DNA of 64,000 nt from Armillaria gallica (lineage: Eukaryota > Basidiomycota > Agaricomycetes > Agaricales > Physalacriaceae), in NCBI GenBank assembly GCA_037576215.1, contig JBANDB010000009.1:3348001-3412000 (forward strand), written 5' to 3'. The position numbers and the translations under genes were made by a program. Shown here one piece after another: positions 23,511 through 34,166 of this stretch (within the stretch, counting starts at the first letter, position 1; the number at the start of each line of letters is the position of its first letter). Below the pieces are notes generated by a model. It did no database searches. It was not told the DNA's origin and worked only from the letters and a program-made list of their open reading frames with translations.

Positions 23511-25635
23511 TCAGCCTTCCATCTCCTCCAAGGTCTTTTTATCCATTCGAACATCCTCTTCCTCGCCCTCTTCATCCTCTATCTCGACTTTCCCTTCCTC
23601 GTCATTCCCGAAATCAGTTCGATTGAAGATCTTTCTCTCCTTGAAAGGATGCAGACGACGTTCGCCGTCCTTGATCACGCAAACGTCGGGTATTGTACCC
23701 TCTGGGTTGTAATATAGCAAATCATTACCTGCATAAGCATCCACAGACCGTATCCAAGCATCGAATCTAAGTCATATCGAATCATCAGCTAGTATCGAGA
23801 ACACGAATAGACTCACAGCCCTTTCCGGTCCTCGATGCCACGCATACTGGTATAAATGAATTTTTGTTTAAACTCTGTCATCTTCTCAGCTTGTTTTGCA
23901 AAGTCTATAGGTGGTCGGAAGCTTGGGTCGGAAGGTTCCAGGTTCTGATTAACCGGAATGACATTCATATTGTAGACATCATAGATGGGGCATTCCAGAA
24001 GCAACCCAAGGGCAGGCACCTTTGGAATCACCATTCGACGTAGACTGTACAGCTGAATTCAGTCAAGTCAGCAGATTGTAAAGCTGGTGAATTGTGGAAA
24101 CACACTTCATTGATAATGCTATCGGGTGTGCCTGTCCTGCATGACATGATCAGGGCGAACATCATTTTCCTCTGAGACGGGTAGAACGGTGAGATATGAA
24201 CTCAAGGTGTGATAAGTGGGGACGCACAATCTACGCAAAACGTTAGCACCTGGGAGATGGATGAATACTGATAGTACCTGATGCAGCATGAAGCTTTGAC
24301 CATGGAAGACAACCGGTATCCATTCGGTGTCTCCGTGCGTCTGAGGATCAAGAACCTGTATAGTCGTATTTCAGAAAAGACACGTTATTGAGCGACGGTG
24401 GGTCTGACATCGATCACTTTCATGTATCGTTTATTCGTTCCATCTTTGGGATTGCGTGCCACGGTAAAGTTGTGGAAGTTATGCGTCCCTTCGTACCTTT
24501 TTGCCGTAGTTCGTAACCGCTCAAGATGAGCTGAATCCACCCTCCACGAGCGTTTATGGCGTAATTCTTCTTCCAGCGTAAGAGTTTTGAGATCCAAATT
24601 GGTCCAAAAATCGCAGGTGGGAGGACAGGGCCCGACGGTAGAGTGCTATTATATTGCTCAATATTTCGGAAGAAGGCACTGTCTGGTTTGGGGGGATCAG
24701 AAGATACGATGGAAAGAAGTAGGTGTATTTTCGGCTATCACACAGTCTAGAGAAGATGAAATTGATAGTAAGAATATACACGGGAATGACTTACAGGCGT
24801 GCGTTGAATGCGTTCTTCGTCCGGACCTGCAAGTTTATACATCAGTTTTATTGTTGCCCAAAGTCAATACCAGGGCTTACGAAGTCCCAGACGCGAATAT
24901 CTGGAGGTAGTTCCTCGTTTATACGCGTTAACATGTCGCCCTGGCCCGGAACGAAGGGAATCATTTTGAGGGATACAACATTTCCCGCTGCATGTACGCC
25001 TGCATCTGTTCTGGCAGCGCGTTGCAAATTGACCTATGAAAATTCAAGACTGGGAATGCAATATAACATGGCATCTTACTTTAACTGGGTCATCTGAATT
25101 GTCTTTAGAAATAGCACCGGCTCTAACGAGAGCATCGAATAGTGTACTCTCAATGGTAGCTACTGCCGGACGACCAGATTGCGCTCTCTGACTGGAGAAA
25201 CATTTACACGGTGATTGAAAAGAATTGTGGCCAAGACGTACAATTGCATTCCCCTGTATCCTGAACCACAAAAGCCCAGCAGAAGGGCACACATCCGTTT
25301 GGGTAGACGTGGTTCCCTCGACTGTTCCCCTCCTTCTGGCCTTGGGCCTTCAATACGAGTCCCCTACTTCGCCGTCCAACATTCTTTTTCTCTTTCCGCT
25401 TGCCTTTGCCGTCTGGCAGTTTTGAAGATGTATCGACTGTACTGGTGCTCTGAGCGATATCATCAACCAGAGCGTCAGAAACCGGAAGAATAGCGTCCAT
25501 GGCATTCGTGCTATCGGATGCGGTTTCGGCGTGTTCTCCGTCTACAGTCCTCGGACGTTTGGCAGGAGGCTCTGTATTCACGCTAGCTTCTTCACCGGGC
25601 CGTTTACCTCCAAGCACGTCGGTAGAGGAAGACAT
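23511..25635 (-). CDS. PUS1: tRNA pseudouridine synthase PUS1 (TruA family)
   Basis: Converts uridine to pseudouridine in tRNAs and some other RNAs, mainly in the nucleus. A basic, disordered N-terminus leads to the TruA core: [18 protein letters not shown], the catalytic aspartate in [46 protein letters not shown] (here [17 protein letters not shown]), and [15 protein letters not shown], ending in an acidic tail (TLEEMEG). The isoleucine of HQIRK seems to come from a 3-nt exon at 24228-24230. Three frame breaks (about 25371-25374, 24690-24695, 24596-24598), all in homopolymers, need one base each. The start MSSSTDV is the likely cytosolic/nuclear form; an in-frame ATG at 25755 would add a 40-residue leader without acidic residues. 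Confidence 0.92.
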
Positions 25636-25936
25636 TTTCCGGGTCGATGTCGTCGTCGACGTCGTGCACAAGTGGGTATGCAGAGAGAAGGGTGCGAGGG
25701 AAAATTTAGTGTAGCAATGGCCTCTCCAAGAGCAGATGACCGTTTTTAGCATCAACTCGTTTTTGATCTCATGGCGATCATATATAAAATAGTCCGAACA
25801 TTAATTAGTTATTCACAGTGCAGCCAGCTTGAGCGACAATTGTTTCGCCTAGTCTATGTAAAAAACAAAAGCCCAATACAATAAACCCGTGGTATCCTCA
25901 AAAAGTCTAGGAAGAAGCAAAAACAGAGAAAAAATA

Positions 25937-27761
25937 TCAAACACTTCCCATTCCACATGCATCCACCACAGCGCCCTCACAAGCAACGTACGATCCAACA
26001 AGTTTCGAATACGCCAACACAGCATCAGGATTCGGTATCGCAACACACTTCATCCCGAATGCCTCGGCGTCAACTCCAGAGCACATCTCTTCGAATGTTC
26101 CATGTGGTGCCTCAGTCGCTTTCCACCAAGCGAACCGTGCCAACAACGCCCCACCCATCGCGGCAGCTTCCTTCGTGGCGCTAATGTACACCTTCATGTC
26201 AAACAGATCCGCGGCCAGCTGACGGATAGTCTGGTTGCCAGATGACCCACCGGAAACGACCAAACGCGAAAGCGGAGGCGAGTTGGCAGGTAGGATGGCG
26301 GCAATTCTCGACCGGATAGAGAGGAACTGCGATTCCAGAATCATACGAGGGTGGAGGCCGGAGGGAACCTCGGATTCGGCTAGCCTAAGTGGGGTTGTGG
26401 GATCTGATGTTTGGTAGAAGAATTCGCCCTTAACACCCGGAGGTATGATTTCGGGTAATGGGAAGTATAGACCCATGTGCCCATTGCATCCTGGTGGTGC
26501 AGCCTCCACTAGATCATTATATTTCGACCAATGGCCATCGGCATAGCGATCGCGCACTTGTTCTCGGGCAAGAGCACCATTCTTGTAACATAGCATAGCA
26601 ATCTGAGCATCCGGGGCCGTCGTAGGGTGTGCCAAAAGGTGAGAAGTAGTGAACCGTTTTGGGGGCGTCAGAGAAGGGGGGATAGAAAGCAGGTACGTGG
26701 TGGAAGTTCCCAGGGAGAGCAGTGCATCTCCCGGGAAGGAAAGTGCAACTACGGTCGCTGGATTGTCACCAGTGAATGGAGCTACAATGCAGTCTGGAGA
26801 GTTGACGTTCAATTAAAATTACGAAAGTGCTTGGTGAGCGTACTGACGTGGACTGAAGCCCCACCTCTCTACCCAGTATGGGCTTACCGTCCCGAGGGAC
26901 GTTCCGCCAGCGACCGGCTCGGGCCCAAGTTTTGCACGCAATTCAGGGCCGCCGCATGCCCTAATGAGCTCGTCGTCCCACTTACATGAAAGGATCTCCA
27001 TTAAGTTCATGCCACTAGCGTCCGATATTTCAATGGGTGCGATCTTGCCAAGAAACAAGGACGGCATAAACGAAGAAATCAACGATACACGGGATGTAGC
27101 GTCATACGCCGTCCTATTAATTCTACGGATCTGTGCAAATTAGCGGTCAGATTGTTTCAGGGATTCTCCACAGGCTAATAAGATATGCACCCTGGAAATC
27201 TGCGAGCCAGTGAAACGCTCGTACGCGCGACTTCCACTGATATCCGCGAGGGCTTGGGCGCCACCAACGGCATCCTCCAGTTCACGGCATTCACGGGTGG
27301 TGGACGAGTCTTGCCAGATGGGCGCTTTCTGCAATGAAAAAGCCTTTGGGGATAACTGACTAGACAAATTCTTTAATGCATCTAAGTTGGCTAGAAGAGG
27401 TTCGGCGTCGTGGGACCAATAAACAGAGCCATGTTGCTGTCAAAGAAATATTAAAGCGTTATAACGCATCGACAGAAGATCCACTTACTTGTCCGTCCCC
27501 AGATATAGCTGAAATAGCAGAGAAGTCGACTCCCGCTGCCTTCATACGAGTCATAAGAAGATCGTACGCCTCCAACCACATCTCAACCGGCGACGTAACC
27601 TCGCCCTCTAAGCCTCGAATAGCACCGTTGGTAGTTCCATAATGAGATAAGTCGCCGTCAAAGTGTACTGCAGACTCGTGGACAATCGCACAGTCCTCCT
27701 GAACGAGGACAGCCTTCAGCCCTTGAGTCGATAAATCAAGGCCTAAAAAAAGTGGGTTCAT
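25937..27761 (-). CDS. XKS1: D-xylulose kinase (FGGY family)
   Basis: Phosphorylates D-xylulose to xylulose 5-phosphate, linking pentose catabolism to the pentose phosphate pathway in the cytosol. The N-terminal FGGY domain begins FLGLDLSTQGLKAVLV and contains ISGDGQQHGSVYW and APIWQDSSTTRECRELE. The C-terminal ATP-binding domain has PFTGDNPATVVAL, LSLGTSTTYLL and VVSGGSSGNQTIRQLAADLF, then AAAMGGALLARFAWWK. About 560 residues, several introns, no frame breaks. An intron near 26815-26865 joins YWVERWGFSP to HCIVAPFTGDNP. The gene stands alone on the minus strand; no other xylose gene lies nearby. Confidence 0.95.
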
Positions 27762-28315
27762 GGTTAGAATGAGATCGTAGGAAAGTACGGGGAAGCTTGG
27801 GGGAAACTGACGAATCTTTTTTAACCCCGCCGGCCCGGGAGGAACAAGGACACGAGAACACCGTCGATGAGTGATATGTTACAGGCCCCGGTTCCCCATC
27901 TGTCAGAGAATTCATTCGTGACTATCACCCTAAACTTTCAAGGGCGGGAGAATGCAAAACTTGGAGCAAGCTGCTCCCGCAGCTTTACGGTGCTCGGACT
28001 GAGGATGCCTGCTTGTTGGAAGAAAACTTAAACTCTGACATTATTAGCCCAATCGTGACAACACAAACAAATCACCTACAATTATGATTGAATTCTCTGA
28101 CAGCCTCCCACGGATCTTCTTCCTTCTTGTTCCAGACGCGGATCTTAAGACTCACGATACCAAAGATACACATTCAAACCTCTCTATTGTAAGTAATATC
28201 GCACACTCATCTCTCCTACAAGAAACATATGATAATGAGAAAACTCGATAGCAAAAACACTCAACACTACTGTAGCACCGCTGGTTCAGACCAACGAAAA
28301 AAAGAGGTACAATTT
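27762..28315. other. Intergenic region upstream of xylulokinase
   Basis: 554 bp with the xylulokinase promoter and the 3' end of the R3H gene. A pyrimidine-rich tract lies around 28100-28200. I see no gene. Confidence 0.4.
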
Positions 28316-31274
28316 TTATGTCGGCATGGCCAACGCCGAGGGTTCTTTACTTGTTTGCCCAGAACCATCGAGATTGTAATCCTCCAAGGTCATGGCCCGA
28401 ACCTGTTCAACGATGTTCGAACCGGACATAGGGTCCCGAAGGCGTCTACCATCGGTTTCCTTCTCCTGCTTCCCATTAGTATGAGTCGTCGTAGGACGCT
28501 TGACAACTTTGGGATTGAAGAGTTCGGTGGCCCTCGGCGGCGGCCGCTCGAACATACGGTCCGAATCTTCCAACCGGGACGGCTGCGCGATGGGAGAGTT
28601 GCCGTTACTAGGATGATGAACTAGCGCATTGCCTTGCCCAGGGTTTATAAGGAGGGATCGAGTCGAAGATGAGTTAGTCCAAGCCCCAGCGACCACGGGC
28701 GCACGCTTTTCCGTTGGCGACAGCGACGAAAGGGGAGGGAAGTCGTTCGAATGCAACGGCGCGGACTGGTGGTTGCTCGGTGGCCGTCGGGGAGATAAGC
28801 CCTGATGAGAACCGCCGTTCAGGTTGCGAGGAGGTGAGACTGGTGACATATTGCGGGAGTTGTTAGGAGAGTGATCATGGTGGCGATTATGAGTGGCGTG
28901 AAGTGTGGGATCCGGTTTCAGACCTACTGCCCAGTCAGGTCGTGCCGGAAGAGGATGTTGCTGCTGCGACGACGTTGACGTGTATGTTCTCCGTGACGAC
29001 GAGGACGTTGATGATGACTAAAGGTGGTCAGATTGAACAATACAGAAAGAAATCTGACAAGGCAGCTTACCGCAGTCGACGACACCTCGTCCCAATTTGA
29101 CGATCTATAGTTGCCCGAACTCCCATTACTATGGTTGGATTGCCTTCTAGTAATATTAAATCGAGGTCCGATTTCGTTTAATCCTGCAGGAGCATTTCCG
29201 TTATATCCACTGATACCTGGACCATAACTCCACGAATGTCGAGGCTGGGGTGGATTTCTGCCTCTGCCTCCTCCGTTGAAATGGCCGTTGTCGTTACGGT
29301 TAGAACGAAGTCCATTGCTGTACCCACCTCGGCCATTGTGGCTCGCATGTCGGTTCATGTCAGGGTCGCTAAATGGGCCTTCTGCAGACACTCTAGGATC
29401 ATAGACTTGTCCCATCATGGGCGGAGGCGGAGGAGCCATCGCCATGTGTTGACCCGGTTGGGGTGTATAATAACCAGGCATAGGATACATATAAACCTGG
29501 GGACTGTATCCCTGGAATGAGGAGGGATTTTGGGCTTGGGGGTTCTGATGAGGACCATGTACCATGACAGGACCCTCCGTAGGTGGCGATCCCTGGGGCA
29601 CTGGTAAAGGTACAGGTCCGGGCGGAGGTTGTGGAGGAGCCCATACATACTGATTATGATATGGCACATGTGGTGTGGGGGAATAGACCTCATTGCTAGA
29701 TCCTGACGAATGATCGGGCGGGTTTTGCTGGACGGGAGGTCCATACGGGAAGGGGTTGAAATAAGAATATGGGGCGGCGACGTAAGTGGGATTTGGGGGT
29801 TGCCCTGGAGGAGCATATGGGTAGAAGTATTGTGTCGCTTGGTACGCAGGCGTGGACACCGGACCAGGATGTTGCGAGCCATCGTAGGATGGACCAGGAG
29901 CCGCAGGCTCATAGAGACTTGCGTACGTAAAAGAGGAGGGAGACGACGCACGAGAGTTCCGTGAACTGCCAGCTCCGTTGGAACTGAAAGGTGTCGCAGA
30001 ACCTCTCAGGGAGCGGTTTGAGTTACCCGACCGCTTCTTGTCCCGACTAACAGATGGTGCAGACCATTCACTTTCGGTGGCCAGAGAACTAGCCGAATCT
30101 TCGAAGTCTGCAATGCTGCCGCCGCTCGTTGAAGCAGAACCAGAAACGACACTGAGTGAAGATGAACTTGCACTCGTGTCCTTCTCCTTCTCCTCAAAGT
30201 CCATAAAGATACGCGATCTAGCCTCATTGTAGGCTGCCTCTCGCTCCTCAATAGTCATCCGTTTCTTGCCGCTGCCGCCAGTCGCATTGCTGCGGCCCCC
30301 AAGACTGCCTGCCTCAGAAGGCTCTGCATCAGACAGATCAGCATCTTCGCCATTAACAGATCCAGCCTGCGAATGAGGCTTTTGTCGGCGGTCTTGCTGA
30401 TTCCGCCGCATGATTTGAAAGGCAGGAGAAGCGGTTAACTCGGGAGGTACAAGATCTGCGAGTCTCCGCGGAGGGCTACAAACAGCAAATATTAGCCGAT
30501 GAAGGTGAGCGACCTGAAAGGACGGAATTTGACGTACATGCGACTTTCAGATGTGGCTGAAACGAAAAGACCTTTGGTCGCTGGATCATTTTCTGGGACA
30601 AGCTTGTAATAAGCGGAGCATCGGTGGACGAGCAACCGTTGGTAGGATGTGCTAGGCATCACATCGATGCGGGCCCTTTGAATAAAAGGAACGTAAGTAT
30701 CCACATGTTGGCATAGATAAAACTCGAGCAGCAGCAGTCCATCGCGTGACAATGCGTCGCAGACGTCAACAGCGCTTAAAGGCGATTGCGCTTACCTTCG
30801 CTCAGTAATGAGCCCCTCCATGAGCTCCCCAAGCTTCAAAACATATATTCTGTCTTTACTCCGAAGCGCCTCGAGGATTTGTGGGTCGATGTCGGGAGAT
30901 GGACTTTGAGAGATGGCGTCGGCGACGACGGGTTGGTCGCCATCGGCGCTCTGGACGTCGGCAGGAAGTAATGAAGGCGCATTAGGATTGGCGCCCTCGG
31001 TAAAAGAGTGTATAGAGTCCGGGGTTGATTCAGCAGTGCCGTTTCCGTTGAAATTGGCAGCGAAAGAGGCGGTCGGATTGGCGTCAGACATGGCCGTCGA
31101 TACCGGCGAAGATGAGGACGCTCGTGAGCTGGAGAGCGAGGAGATGGAGGAGTCAGAGCAGAATTGAGGGATATTCTGTTCTACAAAAAGAGGAAGATAC
31201 GGATTGCCCGCAGCGTCAGTGATGTGGTCGCTGGGGAGCGCAGTGGAGCGCAGAGGGTACCCACCGGTGGCCAT
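28316..31274 (-). CDS. R3H and SUZ domain RNA-binding protein
   Basis: Cytoplasmic single-stranded nucleic-acid-binding protein related to yeast Rbs1 and animal R3HDM/Encore. R3H domain around residues 120-210: LEALRSKDRIYVLKLGELME, then TSYQRLLVHRCSAYYKLVPE with the RxxxH core, and SATSESRIPPRRLADLVP. A SUZ domain follows (FQIMRRNQQDRRQ). The remaining roughly 600 residues are disordered and rich in Ser, Gly, Asn, Pro, Gln and Tyr (many YPYAPPGQPPNP-like stretches), which suggests condensate-forming behaviour. Conserved ARPDWAVGLKPDPTLHA lies near the C-terminus. Four exons; the start MATGGYPL was chosen over an upstream in-frame ATG at 31457 because the intervening residues look like leader sequence. 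No frame breaks. Confidence 0.87.
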
Positions 31275-31999
31275 ATCGAGTAGTAAGGAAGCTCTGACGA
31301 CGAGCAGGTGGTGGTACGAAGGCAAGGAGGGCAGAAGGTCAGGAAATGAATTGCAGCATGGACGTCGGTGGAGACATATCAGGTTTGAGGGCAAGAAAAC
31401 AAGCTGGTGTAAATGACCTGTTGGCGTGGGAACTATTGTCTCTATCCGTCTCAGCACTCAGCCACACACGGTCCAGGCAGTATTTAGCTAACTCTGCTCT
31501 TGCGATTAACTGCAACCGTTACCTTGGACAGAGGAATAATCTGTCAAGGATTACAGCCCGGGGAGAGAAATCCTGTCGTCCTTTTGAGTTTCAATATATA
31601 CAGGTTCTGTCTTCGATAAACTCTATCTAAGAACTCGTCTGCAAGATTGATGTAATCAACGATCATCGCTAGTATTGCAGGAAAATCTTCCCCTGGAGCT
31701 AGTGACGATTCCAGTTCACAGCAGCGAAGGTATTTAAATAATAGGCGGCTCCCACCCTGCAACCGGACATTAATCGCGATCCGAAAATATCAAAATCGCC
31801 CAATATACTATACAGTAATTGATTGGCGTCGCTCCCATACTCGTTCAGTTTTCATTCTTATCACTTGAGCTTCTTCTAGTAAGTACTCTCTGTGGAGCTC
31901 TCTCATACGATGAATTACTTATGACAGGCCTGGAATGATACCGCATATTCCGAGAAAAAATACAAGTGCATGTAGGGTAGATCTATGTATTAACGAACT
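31275..31999. other. Intergenic region upstream of R3H gene
   Basis: 725 bp. It carries the R3H promoter and long leader and the 3' end of the AVT transporter gene. I see no gene. Confidence 0.4.
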
Positions 32000-33908
32000 T
32001 CAATGGGCGGGTCCCCCACTGTCCGGTGTGATAACCTGATAGATGTTGAAAGCTAGGCTACATTGTCCATGAGAGATCATTGTTACGGGCACATACATTG
32101 AGTCACATACCAGAATACGAAGATGCATGAGCCGTATATCATCAGCACAAAGGCCAACCGATTAAGTGTCTTGACATTAGGATCGTTGCGCGTCAACTAC
32201 TGGCATAAGCATGCGATTCAGAAGTAGACATCGAGACTGACCTTCCAATAAAACAAACCCGGAAGAATGAACGATATCGTCGTCGATCCAGTGGAGCCAA
32301 CAAATGAAAGAACTACGCACGACATTGAGAGAGCTCCAAGTGTAATATCGAGCAACTTACCCATTTGCAGGTTGTCGACAAAATAAGCAATCGTGAATCC
32401 ACTTGCAACAATGGCGGAAGTGAGCAGAGAGTGCTTCAATGGTGTCATAACGGCGCTCGGTAAGCTCGTCAAGATTCTCCTCCTCCTCTTCATCGTCATC
32501 ATGGACAATTACCTTGGTTGATGGTGCGCTCCCGGCGTGGAAGACTTTATCTAACAATTTCGACAGGGATGTACTTGCAGAGGGTATGAGAATAGGACCA
32601 AGATAACGACAGCCAGCTGTCCCACGGCGACGAAGAGTGATGTCGGAGGGTACATGGCGATTATATTGGCACCGACCTTGAAATCGATTAATGGTGTGAA
32701 AATGACGCGATCAAAGGAGACTAACATTGGAGCCAAATGTAAGATATCCAAAGACTGCGATAATCTCATAGGTGAGAGTTGCAGTGCCGATGGATGAACC
32801 AACAACGATGTTCATTCGCTCCTGCGTGTTGCTCTTGAGCTCGTTGTAAAGAGGAAACAGCTATCAAAACAAAGCTTAGAAATCAAACACAAACATCGGA
32901 GCAGAACGACCAACATTCTGAGCGCAGGTAAACGCGAACACCTGAACGGGGAATGTCGAAACAAAGTGAGGTGTAAAGTGTATCAAATGCACTTCCCCAG
33001 GAGAAGGCATATTCTTCGTAGGCCACCAATAGTACTTGATGACAATAATTATGAGGTAAGCTGCGTGCGATATCGCTGAATTTAGGGACAAGCAATGCAG
33101 GTGGACATGACGCACCTACTGAGAACAGGGCAACATAACTGGTGTGTCTAAGGCTGTGTAGATGCTTTAAAAAGGCGAGGGGCACCAGAATGACTGAGAA
33201 AAGTATTATCCAGTTCTGGCCGGACAACGCCCACACTGGAACAGGCGCGTCCGGGCAACAAGGTCATGGTAAAGAGAGGCAACAACATTCGGCATGAGAC
33301 CTTTGATTATAATCAAGTAACTGTGATCTGCATAAGAACAATATCAAAGCGAGGCGACATGACGTTTCGCACCTGATGGACACGCCAAAACACTTGACTG
33401 CGATTGCCGCGTCGAAAAATACAGCGGCCTTTGGAAAGGTGAGCTGCGCGACGGCAAAGAAGGACGAGCGGCGGTGGGGCGCCTTGGCGGCACATAAGGA
33501 CAAGAGATACAAGCCAAAGGCGGCGACAGATCCGGAGAAGAGGCAGGTGATCATGCCAGGCAATAAGCCTGCAGAAGCCATGGCCTATGATGTGCGATCA
33601 AACGCCTCTCTATACGCAAAACAGAACAGAACAGAACGTACGAGGGGAAACGTGAGCATTCCTGTCGCCATTCAGTCAGTCACGCGAGCCGTGAATAGGG
33701 AATAGCGAAGGCACTCACCGCTCCCAATGATGGTATTACACAAATTACTGACGCAACTCACGATGGAAGCACGGCCATCTGCCTTGCCTTCCCGTTTCGC
33801 TGTCGCATCTCGGTTTCCGCCCAGAAGTGCGCTGGATTCTGCGGTCGTGGTGGTTCCCGGAAGATCCGGTGCGCCTACGCTGTTGACAGCGCCATAGTTC
33901 TCCACCAT
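32000..33908 (-). CDS. AVT-type vacuolar amino-acid transporter (AAAP family)
   Basis: Eleven-helix amino acid/proton carrier related to yeast AVT5/AVT6/AVT7, probably exporting amino acids from the vacuole. Start MVENYGAVNSVG, preceded by an in-frame stop. Family stretches: SCVSNLCNTIIGSGMLTFPL, MASAGLLPGMITCLFSGSVA, ALSGQNWIILFSVILVPLAF, then NELKSNTQERMNIVVGSSIG, and SFVGSTGSTTISFILPGLFY near the C-terminus. An acidic loop with HDDDEEEEENLDE lies between helices. The exon at 33642-33661 is only 20 nt. One frame break at about 33253-33255 (GGG on plus) needs one base to join YHDLVA to PDAPVPVWALSG. Yeast AVT paralogue assignment is not certain. Confidence 0.9.
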
Positions 33909-34166
33909 CTCAAAATCCTCAGAGTCGCTCTCCAGATTCTACGCCGTGGTGGTGGATGGAAGTAAATCCAGTCCAGCGCAAGATAAGGAATAGTCGGTTA
34001 TGTATGCTTCGGGCTGATAGGCAAACCTGCCGGTTCCAGCGTGGTTTGTGGGGAACATGAATCATGGCAATTTTTCCCATCACGTGCTACAGACACGTCA
34101 TAAAAATGAAATTCCGAATCCTTACTGCGGGATATGTACATGCATAAGAGAAGAAAAATACACGCG

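Noticed and set aside
27200..28320. CRISPR array, prophage or bacterial operon structures
   Set aside because: The sequence is eukaryotic throughout; I saw no regularly spaced repeats or operon-type layouts here or elsewhere in the window.
33610..33640. Short CAGAA/ACAGA tandem repeat
   Set aside because: It lies inside an intron of the AVT gene and has only three to four units; no function suggested.
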